Of a stretch of 6,798 nucleotides of DNA, positions 1 to 5,289 are shown piece after piece; position 1 is the stretch's first letter, and each line of letters begins with the position of its first letter. A program made the position numbers and the translations under genes. The DNA is from Pseudomonadota bacterium. Lineage in GTDB: Bacteria > Pseudomonadota > Alphaproteobacteria > Acetobacterales > Acetobacteraceae. The DNA lies in NCBI GenBank assembly GCA_021798375.1, contig JAJZHU010000131.1, positions 1 through 6,798 on the forward strand, written 5' to 3'. Below the pieces are notes generated by a model. That model had not been told where the DNA came from. It did no database searches and was given only the letters and a program-made list of their open reading frames with translations.

Positions 1-77
1 GGCGTGTTCGCGCAGCTTGCCAAAACCAAACCCAGCCCGACCATTCCGATCCAATTGCGCATTTGCACGTCGTCCAT
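1..77 (-). CDS. Predicted lipoprotein, N-terminal fragment (runs off the left edge)
   Basis: Only the first 25 or so codons are inside the window. They encode a typical lipoprotein signal peptide: a short N-terminus with an Arg, a hydrophobic run (IGMVGLGLVL), then a lipobox LASC followed by ANT. This predicts export, lipid attachment to the Cys and signal peptidase II cleavage before it. The start is uncertain. ATG at 77 directly abuts the GAGG ribosome-binding-like sequence (78-81), an in-frame GTG at 68 lies 9 bases from it, and another ATG lies at 62. The GTG or the inner ATG would give a more usual signal peptide (MRNWIG...). It is divergent from the small protein gene at 152. The mature protein lies outside the window, so no function can be assigned. 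Confidence 0.55.
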   Translation of the reverse strand, partial: MDDVQMRNWIGMVGLGLVLASCANT

Positions 78-151
78 CCTCGTTTGACCGTGCCCGGCTT
101 TAACGTGGATCGGGCTTGACGTAAAGACGCGACGAAGGCTGGATGGGAGCC

Positions 152-313
152 ATGGATGACAGCATTGAAAAACCGGAATTAACCCCGCGCGCACTGGCCG
201 CCAAACGCGAACGCGAGGCGCGAGCCGCCGAGGCGTTGCGTAAAAACCTGCGCAAACGCAAGGAACAGACACGGGGGCGAAATGAGGCGCCCAAAGACGC
301 AGAAAAGGCTTGA
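152..313 (+). CDS. Small conserved-type hypothetical protein, 53 aa, Lys/Arg/Glu/Ala-rich
   Basis: This short open frame encodes a highly charged, probably helical 53-residue protein. It opens MDDSIEKPELTPRA and continues through alternating AAKRERE, ARAAEAL and RKNLRKRKEQ-type segments. It has no signal peptide, membrane segment or Cys. The pattern (acidic start, Pro, then Ala/Arg/Lys helix with an RKNLRKRK-like core) resembles short conserved hypothetical proteins common in alphaproteobacteria, from memory only; its function is unknown. ATG 152 follows GGGAG (145-149) at only 2 bases. An in-frame ATG at 143 preceded by GAAGG (134-138) would add three residues (MGA). A stop at 122-124 excludes anything longer. 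The gene ends 4 bases from the convergent HNH gene stop, with no room for a separate terminator. Confidence 0.6.
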   Translation: MDDSIEKPELTPRALAAKREREARAAEALRKNLRKRKEQTRGRNEAPKDAEKA

Positions 314-317
314 ACTT

Positions 318-878
318 TCAGCTTTCCAATTCGCTGTCCCAATAAAGATAATCGCGCCAGGATTGATGCAGGTAATTGGGCGGAAACAGCCGTCCGTTTT
401 CCTGCAACTCCCAGGTCGAGGGCTGCACCGGCGCGAGACGCGGAAACATCTTGATTTCGCGCGGCAAACGCGAGCCTTTGCGCAAATTACAGTCACCACA
501 GGCCGTTACGACATTTTCCCAGGTTGTGCGCCCGCCCCGGCTGCGGGGGATCACATGATCGAAGGTAAGTTCGGGGGTGGGAAATTGATCGCCGCAATAT
601 TGGCAGGCGAAACTGTCGCGCAAAAACACGTTGAAACGGGTAAATGCCGGACGGCGCCGGTTGGGCACATAATCGCGCAACGCGATCACGCTGGGCAGGC
701 GCATGGTGGCCGAGGGCGAATGAACCTCCCGGTCATACTCGCTCAACACCGACACGCGATCCATGAACACAGCCTTGATCGCATCCTGCCAGCACCACAC
801 CGACAGTGGAAAGTAAGACAACGGCCTGAAATCCGCATTCAGAACCAATGCCGGGTAATGGAGACTGCCATCAGGCAA
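318..878 (-). CDS. HNH endonuclease-family protein, 186 aa, TTG start
   Basis: This protein has the compact HNH nuclease fold. A zinc-binding CxxC pair (C92, C95) precedes the core DHVIPRSRGG (D107, H108), then WEN (N122) and a second CxxCN pair (C127, C130, N131) followed by RKG. These are the expected metal and catalytic positions, so the domain looks intact. The N-terminal half (YPALVLNADFRPLSYFPLS, then WQDAIKAV) matches the chromosomal HNH proteins of alphaproteobacteria; their physiological role is not established. No signal peptide or membrane segment is seen. The start is probably TTG at 878: GGGAG (885-889) lies 6 bases upstream, the frame is closed by TGA at 924-926, and no ATG or GTG lies between. 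It is on the same strand as the hydrolase gene, 169 bases downstream of it, and so may be expressed from its own promoter. There is no linkage to an intron, intein, phage or CRISPR. Confidence 0.92.
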   Translation of the reverse strand: MPDGSLHYPALVLNADFRPLSYFPLSVWCWQDAIKAVFMDRVSVLSEYDREVHSPSATMRLPSVIALRDYVPNRRRPAFTRFNVFLRDSFACQYCGDQFPTPELTFDHVIPRSRGGRTTWENVVTACGDCNLRKGSRLPREIKMFPRLAPVQPSTWELQENGRLFPPNYLHQSWRDYLYWDSELES

Positions 879-884
879 AACACA

Positions 885-889
885 CTCCC
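885..889 (-). promoter_or_regulatory. Ribosome-binding site deciding the TTG start of the HNH gene
   Basis: On the minus strand GGGAG is followed by six bases and then TTG at 878. No ATG or GTG in this frame lies between the upstream stop (924-926) and the conserved YPALVLNAD block, so this site supports the non-ATG start. Confidence 0.6.
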
Positions 890-970
890 ATGCCAGGAGC
901 GGCGCGCCACAAAGCGATTCAAATCAAGACGAACCGCCGTTACGACCGCGCCGCCGAGAAACATGGGTTT

Positions 971-999
971 TTTATGCGCGCTCCGGCGAGTCGTGGCAA
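971..999 (-). promoter_or_regulatory. Candidate sigma-70-type promoter for the HNH gene
   Basis: Within the 169-base gap between the hydrolase stop and the HNH start, the minus strand carries TTGCCA (994-999) and CATAAA (971-976) separated by exactly 17 bases. These match the -35 and -10 consensus at 5 of 6 and 4 of 6 positions. Transcription would start near 964 and leave a leader of about 85 bases. I see no terminator, RNA gene or other element in the rest of this gap. This is pattern matching in a GC-rich region, so it is tentative. Confidence 0.3.
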
Positions 1000-1047
1000 G
1001 CAAGCCCGGCATGGTTTCACAATGGAGTCACGAAGCCGCTGTTTTCG

Positions 1048-1710
1048 TTACTCCGCAAACACTTGCTTGAGCAGATGGAACCCCGCCCGCAGCCCCGGCT
1101 CGTCGATGCCATGCCCCAACCCGGGGCAAATCACCAATTGCACATCGCCACCCGCGGCCTTGATTTTCTGCGCGGCCTCGCGGCTCGACTCGACGGGCAG
1201 CATCTGATCTTCGGCCCCATGCACCAATAAGATGCGCGGTTTGGGCTTTGAGATCAGCACCTCGTCATCCAGCAAGCGGCCCGAATAGGCCAGGATGGCG
1301 CGTGGCGAGGTGTGATGGGTAAGGCCGGTGTGCAGCGCCATCATCGCGCCCTGGCTGAATCCCATCAGCGCATAAGCATCGGCGGGCAGACCCAGGCGGG
1401 CCAATTCGGCATCGATGAATGCCCCCAACGCCGCCGATGCCACTTTTACTCCTTGCGCCAGCATGGCCGGCGAGCGATCCCACAATGGAAACCATTGCCG
1501 CCCCATTGGCGCTTCGGCATATGCTTCCGGCCCGTGCGGCGAGCGAAACAATACATGCGGCACCGCCCTGCCCCACACGGGCGCGAGATCGATCAGATCG
1601 AACCCGTCGGACCCCACGCCATGACACAGCACCACCAAACCCGTGGGCTCGCCGCCCGCCATCGGCCCAAAACTTGGGCCGTCAAGAATAGTCCCCGCTT
1701 GATTGGTCAT
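1048..1710 (-). CDS. Alpha/beta-hydrolase, phospholipase/carboxylesterase family, 220 aa
   Basis: This is a predicted cytoplasmic serine esterase of the small phospholipase/carboxylesterase (acyl-protein thioesterase-like) group. The fold landmarks are in order: VVLCHGVGSDG (residues 27-36, oxyanion-loop HG), the nucleophile elbow GFSQG with Ser119, HGAEDQ with the acid Asp168, and GLGHGID with His200. The triad Ser-Asp-His is therefore complete and the roughly 220-residue length is normal for the family. There is no signal peptide. The start is placed at ATG 1710 because AAGGAGGG lies 4 bases upstream; an in-frame ATG at 1731 would add seven residues and place this ribosome-binding site inside the coding sequence. 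The gene is divergent from gluQRS, with 47 bases between starts, and lies upstream of the HNH gene. The substrate cannot be told from the sequence. Confidence 0.9.
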   Translation of the reverse strand: MTNQAGTILDGPSFGPMAGGEPTGLVVLCHGVGSDGFDLIDLAPVWGRAVPHVLFRSPHGPEAYAEAPMGRQWFPLWDRSPAMLAQGVKVASAALGAFIDAELARLGLPADAYALMGFSQGAMMALHTGLTHHTSPRAILAYSGRLLDDEVLISKPKPRILLVHGAEDQMLPVESSREAAQKIKAAGGDVQLVICPGLGHGIDEPGLRAGFHLLKQVFAE

Positions 1711-1714
1711 AGAT

Positions 1715-1722
1715 CCCTCCTT
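1715..1722 (-). promoter_or_regulatory. Strong Shine-Dalgarno site of the hydrolase gene
   Basis: AAGGAGGG on the minus strand lies 4 bases before ATG 1710. It is the reason for choosing this start over the in-frame ATG at 1731. Confidence 0.8.
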
Positions 1723-1757
1723 GATTTCCAACTCTAGGTAGAAGAACGTTTCGTGTC

Positions 1758-2576
1758 ATGTCCACTACCCGTTTTGCCCCCAGTCCCACCGGATTTTTGC
1801 ATTTGGGTCATGCGTTTTCGGCATTGTTCGCGGCGCGGCAAGGCGGCGGAGGGTTTTTGCTGCGGTTGGAAGATATCGACGCCACCCGCTGCCGCCCGGA
1901 ATATGCCGCCGCAACCATGGAAGACCTGCAATGGCTGGGGCTGCGGTGGCACGGCGGCGTTCGCGTGCAATCGCAACATCTCCCGGAATATACCCGCGTG
2001 CTGGATGATTTGCGCGCCCGTGGGTTGCTCTATCCATGCTTTTGCAGCCGCGCCGAGATTGCCGCTTCCGTTGCCGCCCCGCACGGACCGGATGGCGCGC
2101 CACTCTACTCGGGTAATTGTCGCGGACTCGATGCGTCGCTGGCGGCGGATCGCATCGCGGCGGGTGCGTCCCATGGCTGGCGACTGGATATGACCAAGGC
2201 TCTGAGGGCGACAAGCCGACATATGAGCTATGAAGAATTGGAGCAAGGCACGGTCGATTGCAACCCGGCAGCATGGGGCGATGTGGTGCTGGCGCGCAAA
2301 GACGTGCCCACCTCGTATCATCTATGCGTCACCCACGACGACGCGCTGCAAGGAGTCGATCTGGTCACGCGCGGTGCCGATTTACAACGCGCGACCGACG
2401 TGCATCGCCTGTTGCAAGAATTGATGGGGTGGCCCGCGCCGCGCTATGCGCATCATCGGCTGGTGTTGGGGGCGGATGGAAGGCGATTGGCGAAACGCGA
2501 CCGGGCGCAAACCATCAGAGAATTGCGCGAAAACGGTTCAACCGCCCAAGACGTTTTAAAGATGCTGGAAATTTAA
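1758..2576 (+). CDS. gluQRS: Glutamyl-Q tRNA(Asp) synthetase (GluQRS), 272 aa
   Basis: This is a stand-alone paralogue of the glutamyl-tRNA synthetase catalytic domain. In the family it activates glutamate without tRNA and transfers it to the queuosine base at the wobble position of tRNA-Asp. The class I motifs are present: TRFAPSPTGFLHLGH (residues 4-18, HIGH-like HLGH at 15-18) and the KMSKS equivalent LAKRDRA (244-250). The LRLEDID glutamate-site segment is at 35-41. The zinc ligands typical of GluQRS are visible as C94, C96, Y117 and C121 (CFC and YSGNC). The length is somewhat below that of the E. coli protein, and the C-terminal anticodon-binding domain of GltX is absent, as expected. 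The start ATG 1758 has only a weak purine stretch upstream (GAAGAA at 1741). The 47-base gap to the divergent hydrolase gene is too short for two independent promoters, so control elements must overlap or lie in coding sequence. Confidence 0.96.
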   Translation: MSTTRFAPSPTGFLHLGHAFSALFAARQGGGGFLLRLEDIDATRCRPEYAAATMEDLQWLGLRWHGGVRVQSQHLPEYTRVLDDLRARGLLYPCFCSRAEIAASVAAPHGPDGAPLYSGNCRGLDASLAADRIAAGASHGWRLDMTKALRATSRHMSYEELEQGTVDCNPAAWGDVVLARKDVPTSYHLCVTHDDALQGVDLVTRGADLQRATDVHRLLQELMGWPAPRYAHHRLVLGADGRRLAKRDRAQTIRELRENGSTAQDVLKMLEI

Positions 2577-2599
2577 GGATATTGCCCCACCTCATCCGC

Positions 2600-2616
2600 C
2601 CCGCGGTTGTTGCGGG
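2600..2616. terminator. Weak hairpin between convergent genes
   Basis: CCCGC (2600-2604) and GCGGG (2612-2616) can pair around a 7-base loop in the 65-base gap between the convergent gluQRS and monohaem cytochrome genes. There is no T-run on either side, so an intrinsic terminator is doubtful; the position is its main support. Confidence 0.25.
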
Positions 2617-2641
2617 ACGTGTGAGATATCTGGCATCGAAA

Positions 2642-3052
2642 TCAGTTGTTCTTCGCGCCCTCGCGAATCCAATTGCGGATTGTATTGCGATCGCAGGTTG
2701 ATAGTTGCTTCTGATTATGCGGCATCCGCAGCGAGGCATCCGCGCGCCAATCGAGCAGCCACATGATATCGCTTGTCTCGGGATCGCCTGGAACAACCAT
2801 CGGCCCGTGTTTCGTGCCCTTCATGAGGCCTTCGTAACTGGTGAGATTGAGTCCGCTTTTGATATAGCCTTCACCGCCTGGCTGGTGACAAATCACGCAG
2901 TGTTCGTGGAGGATCGGCAGCACGTCTCCCGCAAAGCTGAGTGGCGGTTGGGCGGCGCGCGCAAACCCCGATGGCACCACCGCCGCGGCGCCAACCAGCA
3001 ATGCAATGGCAAGAGATCCAACAATGCTGGAGGATAAATTCCGTTTGGTCAT
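2642..3052 (-). CDS. Exported monohaem cytochrome c, planctomycete-type cytochrome c domain, 136 aa
   Basis: A Sec signal peptide (TKRN start, hydrophobic 10-27, cleavage likely after ARA at 33) is followed by one compact cytochrome domain of about 100 residues. This opens FAGDVLPILHEHCVICHQPGG, with haem attachment at C52-C55-H56. Further landmarks are SGLNL, a PGDPETSDIMWLL segment and the probable axial Met110 in LRMPHNQKQL. It ends in a helix (IRNWIREGAKNN). This layout fits the planctomycete-type cytochrome c (PSCyt1-like) domain, which in other proteins is often only one part of a larger polypeptide; here it stands alone. The start at ATG 3052 has GGAGG (3062-3066) 9 bases upstream. It is divergent from the hexahaem cytochrome operon and has a well-placed FNR-type promoter. 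A role as soluble periplasmic electron carrier or small redox protein is inferred from context. Confidence 0.88.
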   Translation of the reverse strand: MTKRNLSSSIVGSLAIALLVGAAAVVPSGFARAAQPPLSFAGDVLPILHEHCVICHQPGGEGYIKSGLNLTSYEGLMKGTKHGPMVVPGDPETSDIMWLLDWRADASLRMPHNQKQLSTCDRNTIRNWIREGAKNN

Positions 3053-3085
3053 GGCAGGGAGCCTCCGGAAAACTACTTAAATTCA

Positions 3086-3134
3086 AGCGCGGATTGTAAT
3101 TTAATATTCGACAACCTTCTTTGATCTGCATCAA
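3086..3134 (-). promoter_or_regulatory. FNR-type class II promoter of the monohaem cytochrome gene
   Basis: The minus strand carries TACAAT (3093-3098; 5 of 6 match to the -10 consensus), which predicts a start of transcription near 3086 and a leader of 34 bases before ATG 3052. The hexamer 17 bases upstream (AAGAAG) does not resemble a -35 element, as is usual for activator-dependent promoters. The palindrome at 3121-3134 is centred at 3127.5, that is -41.5 from the predicted start, the standard position for activation by FNR-family regulators. The start site is predicted, not measured. Confidence 0.65.
3121..3134. promoter_or_regulatory. FNR/Anr/FixK-type binding site, perfect palindrome
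   Basis: TTGAT-CTGC-ATCAA matches the FNR consensus TTGAT-N4-ATCAA at all ten conserved positions. FNR, Anr and FixK regulators of alphaproteobacteria bind such sites under low oxygen. The centre lies 75 bases from the monohaem cytochrome start codon and about 220 bases from the hexahaem cytochrome start codon, between the two divergent units. Placement fits activation of the minus-strand gene; an effect on the plus-strand operon is possible but not shown by spacing. Confidence 0.75.
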
Positions 3135-3346
3135 CTACTTTACGAAAGCATCGAGATATCCGCCGAATCACTCCACCCTGAGCCTGGCTTCGATCGAATC
3201 ACAAAAATTTCCGCTGGACTCAATCGGTCCAAGTATTACACTGCTGTCAAAATAATAGACGGATACGGGTTCGATGGCATTGTCGGCGATTTAGGTCGCT
3301 GCCTCTTCACGCGGTTTTGCACATTTCATTCCGGATCACGCAATAC
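3135..3346. other. Long leader region upstream of the hexahaem cytochrome operon
   Basis: These 212 bases hold no credible gene. They are more AT-rich than the surroundings. Visible elements are the palindrome TTCGATCGAA (3189-3198), an inverted repeat TGGAC-N7-GTCCA (3215-3231), and AATAAT (3251-3256), a 5 of 6 match to a -10 box without a recognisable -35. If AATAAT is used, transcription starts near 3263 with a leader of about 84 bases. None of these is strong enough to name a regulator, and I find no riboswitch or small RNA I can support. Confidence 0.35.
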
Positions 3347-4408
3347 ATGCCAAAACACATCTCACGGCTCATTATGCTCCTCGTTATCTTGGGCGTGGTG
3401 GCCTATGCCGCAAAACAATATTTTACCGTCAACTCATTTTATGAATTCGGCCATTACCGAGGAAATTCCGTCGCCGACATGGCCTCGAACAAGCCCAAGT
3501 TCAAAGGGTCGGCGTCCTGCAAGGATTGCCATAAAGACGTTTATAAACAATGGTCCGAAGGCATACATTACAATCCCGCCGCGGGCAAAGTCGTCAAATG
3601 CGAGGTTTGTCATGGTCCTGGCGGCGATCGGGGCACAAAAGGCATGTTCGATCACGTCTCGACCGGGCCGGATCATCCACAAAATATGAAAATGATCGTG
3701 CCGACCGACACAGTGAAACTTTGCGTTGTATGTCACGAACAGATAGCGGGACGCCCCGCGCAGCAAAAGCAAATCGTTATCGCCGACCATGCCGGCACAC
3801 AGCAATGCACCGTATGCCACAATCCTCACTCGCCCCTGACCATCAACGAGGCCAAGCCAACCCCGCCGATCGGCAATGTAACCGCCGGCAAAGCGGATGT
3901 GGACGCCGCTGGCTGTGCCGCCTGTCACGGCCCGACCGGAATCAGCGACGGTCTCCCCGGCCCCAATCTTGCGGGACAGAACCAGCCTTATATCATGGCC
4001 GCCTTCAGAGCGTATAAATCGGGTGCACGCAGCAACGACTTTATGAAAGATATCGTCGCTAACGTAAAAGATTCCGACATCACCGATATTTCCGCTTATT
4101 TTGCCACGCAAAGCTGCAAGAGCGCCCACAACGGAGACGCCGACGCCGAGGCCGCCGGACAAAAGCTGGCGCTCGCATCAAAATGCGCCACCTGCCACGG
4201 CACAAATGGAATAAGCCGGCAACCTGTGTGGCCCAATCTTGCCGGACAATCCAAGGATTATCTTGTGAGCGCCTTGCAAGCTTATAAGAACGGCGGACGC
4301 AAAAATGGATTTATGACGAAAATTACGAAAGATCTTAGCGACGCGGATTTTGCGAATTTGGGGGCCTATTTCTCCAATGCCAAATGCCAGCGCGATGGAG
4401 CCGAATAA
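3347..4408 (+). CDS. Hexahaem cytochrome c: tetrahaem module fused to a dihaem cytochrome c4/c553-like module, 353 aa
   Basis: Six CxxCH haem sites are present, at residues 58, 85, 126, 154, 190 and 280. The first four (CKDCH, CEVCH, CVVCH, CTVCH) form a tetrahaem region with five spare His (74, 103, 110, 148, 161), enough for bis-His ligation. It resembles c554-like multihaem domains. Residues 186-260 and 268-350 are two copies of a class I domain (CxxCHG...PNLAGQ...AYK.G.R...FM...AYF), with likely axial Met233 and Met323, as in cytochrome c4. The N-terminus MPKHISRLIM followed by a hydrophobic run to about 22 is a signal or uncleaved anchor placing the haems in the periplasm. ATG 3347 is preferred because it gives this basic start; a TTG at 3317 would add ten residues, and no strong ribosome site is visible. 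It overlaps the next gene by one base. The inferred role is to carry electrons between the iron-sulfur subunit and periplasmic partners. Confidence 0.9.
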   Translation: MPKHISRLIMLLVILGVVAYAAKQYFTVNSFYEFGHYRGNSVADMASNKPKFKGSASCKDCHKDVYKQWSEGIHYNPAAGKVVKCEVCHGPGGDRGTKGMFDHVSTGPDHPQNMKMIVPTDTVKLCVVCHEQIAGRPAQQKQIVIADHAGTQQCTVCHNPHSPLTINEAKPTPPIGNVTAGKADVDAAGCAACHGPTGISDGLPGPNLAGQNQPYIMAAFRAYKSGARSNDFMKDIVANVKDSDITDISAYFATQSCKSAHNGDADAEAAGQKLALASKCATCHGTNGISRQPVWPNLAGQSKDYLVSALQAYKNGGRKNGFMTKITKDLSDADFANLGAYFSNAKCQRDGAE

Positions 4409-5289
4409 TGACAAAGAAAGAATCCCCTGGAACATGCCACGAGACGCATGATGAAGCCGATCGTGGCGGGTGCGAGATCGCGCGACGCGGCTTTTTGGAT
4501 CAGTTGAAATGCGCCGTGGCAGGACTTGCTGTAACGGCAGCGGCTTATGTCCTGCCCTTGGAAGGACAGACCGCCCTCGGCACCGAGGCAGCATCGATCC
4601 CTGCCATTCCCGGCTATGACTGGAGCAAGCATCGATGGGCTTACGGTGTCGATGCGACAAAATGCATCGGCTGCCTGCGTTGCGTCAAAGCGTGCAAGAC
4701 AGAAAACAATGTCGCCTTGGACGCCCACCATTTCCGCACCTGGGTCGAGCGTTATGTCTATCTCGATGGTCACGAAAAGCCTCTCATCGATAGTCAGGCC
4801 GATCCGGTCAACATTGCGGCAGCCGGCACCGAAGAAGATTACCGCTTCGCCAATCGTTACAACAACGACGACGTGTACAAGGCCTTTTTCGTACCCAAGC
4901 TATGCAATCACTGCACGCACCCTGCTTGCGTCCAGGTCTGCCCCACCGGTGCGACGTTCAAAACCATGGACGGCGTCGTCCTCATCGATCACAATTATTG
5001 CATCGGTTGCCAATATTGCGTGCAAGCGTGCCCCTATGGCGCTCGCTTTTTCGATCATGTCAGGCGGGTCACCAACAAATGCACATGGTGTTATCACCGC
5101 ATCACCAAGGGCCTGATGCCCGCGTGCGTCGAGGTTTGCCCGGTGGAAGCGCGCATCTTCGGAGATCTCGACGATAAGGAAAGCAAGATCAGCCAGTTCA
5201 TCAAAAATAACCGCGTTCAGGTGCTAAAGCCCGAAACCGGTAACGGGCCCAATGTATTTTATATCGGCCTAGATTCGGAGGTGGTTTGA
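4408..5289 (+). CDS. Tat-exported ferredoxin-like subunit with four [4Fe-4S] motifs (NrfC/PsrB/DsrO type), 293 aa
   Basis: This is the electron-relay subunit of a complex iron-sulfur type oxidoreductase. Four cysteine clusters are complete: C86-C89-C92-C96, C166-C169-C174-C178, C198-C201-C204-C208 and C225-C228-C240-C244, the usual 16 ligands of the family. A twin-arginine motif ARRGFL (25-30) followed by a hydrophobic run to about 51 predicts Tat export, so the clusters face the periplasm as in NrfC and DsrO. The 24 residues before the Tat motif are charged and contain Cys10 and Cys22, with Cys35 in the signal itself. The start at ATG 4408 gives a TAATG overlap with the cytochrome stop; GGAG (4397-4400) lies 7 bases upstream. 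A frame-open ATG at 4384 lies inside the previous gene and is less likely. It presumably binds the NrfD-like protein encoded next and passes electrons to the hexahaem cytochrome. Confidence 0.93.
   Translation: MTKKESPGTCHETHDEADRGGCEIARRGFLDQLKCAVAGLAVTAAAYVLPLEGQTALGTEAASIPAIPGYDWSKHRWAYGVDATKCIGCLRCVKACKTENNVALDAHHFRTWVERYVYLDGHEKPLIDSQADPVNIAAAGTEEDYRFANRYNNDDVYKAFFVPKLCNHCTHPACVQVCPTGATFKTMDGVVLIDHNYCIGCQYCVQACPYGARFFDHVRRVTNKCTWCYHRITKGLMPACVEVCPVEARIFGDLDDKESKISQFIKNNRVQVLKPETGNGPNVFYIGLDSEVV
5277..5281 (+). promoter_or_regulatory. Ribosome-binding site of the NrfD-family gene
   Basis: GGAGG within the last codons of the iron-sulfur gene lies 7 bases before ATG 5289. It supports that start, which overlaps the preceding stop as TGATG, over the in-frame TTG at 5286, and it points to translational coupling. 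Confidence 0.75.

Noticed and set aside
318..878. HNH protein as a homing endonuclease, restriction enzyme or CRISPR-associated nuclease
   Set aside because: There is no intron, intein, methyltransferase, phage or CRISPR context. The sequence fits the widespread stand-alone chromosomal HNH family.
879..1047. tRNA or small RNA in the gap between the hydrolase and HNH genes
   Set aside because: A TTCG-containing stretch briefly suggested a T-arm, but no acceptor or anticodon stems can be paired around it.
282..1070. Long plus-strand open frame antisense to the HNH gene
   Set aside because: It has no recognisable domain and an irregular composition. It lies opposite the clear HNH protein and crosses the intergenic gap; it is an antisense shadow of GC-rich coding DNA.
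1758..2576. Divergent KMSKS motif (LAKRDRA) in GluQRS as a sign of lost activity
   Set aside because: GluQRS proteins commonly deviate from KMSKS in this way. HLGH, the zinc ligands and the glutamate-site residues are intact, so it looks functional.
3189..3198. Palindrome TTCGATCGAA as an operator
   Set aside because: A single 10-base palindrome with no flanking symmetry, no recognised regulator consensus and no promoter-relative spacing. It is listed only as a visible element of the leader.
3434..4162. 242-codon minus-strand open frame opposite the hexahaem cytochrome
   Set aside because: The plus frame has six haem motifs and two duplicated domains and is clearly the real gene. The opposite frame has no recognisable domain.
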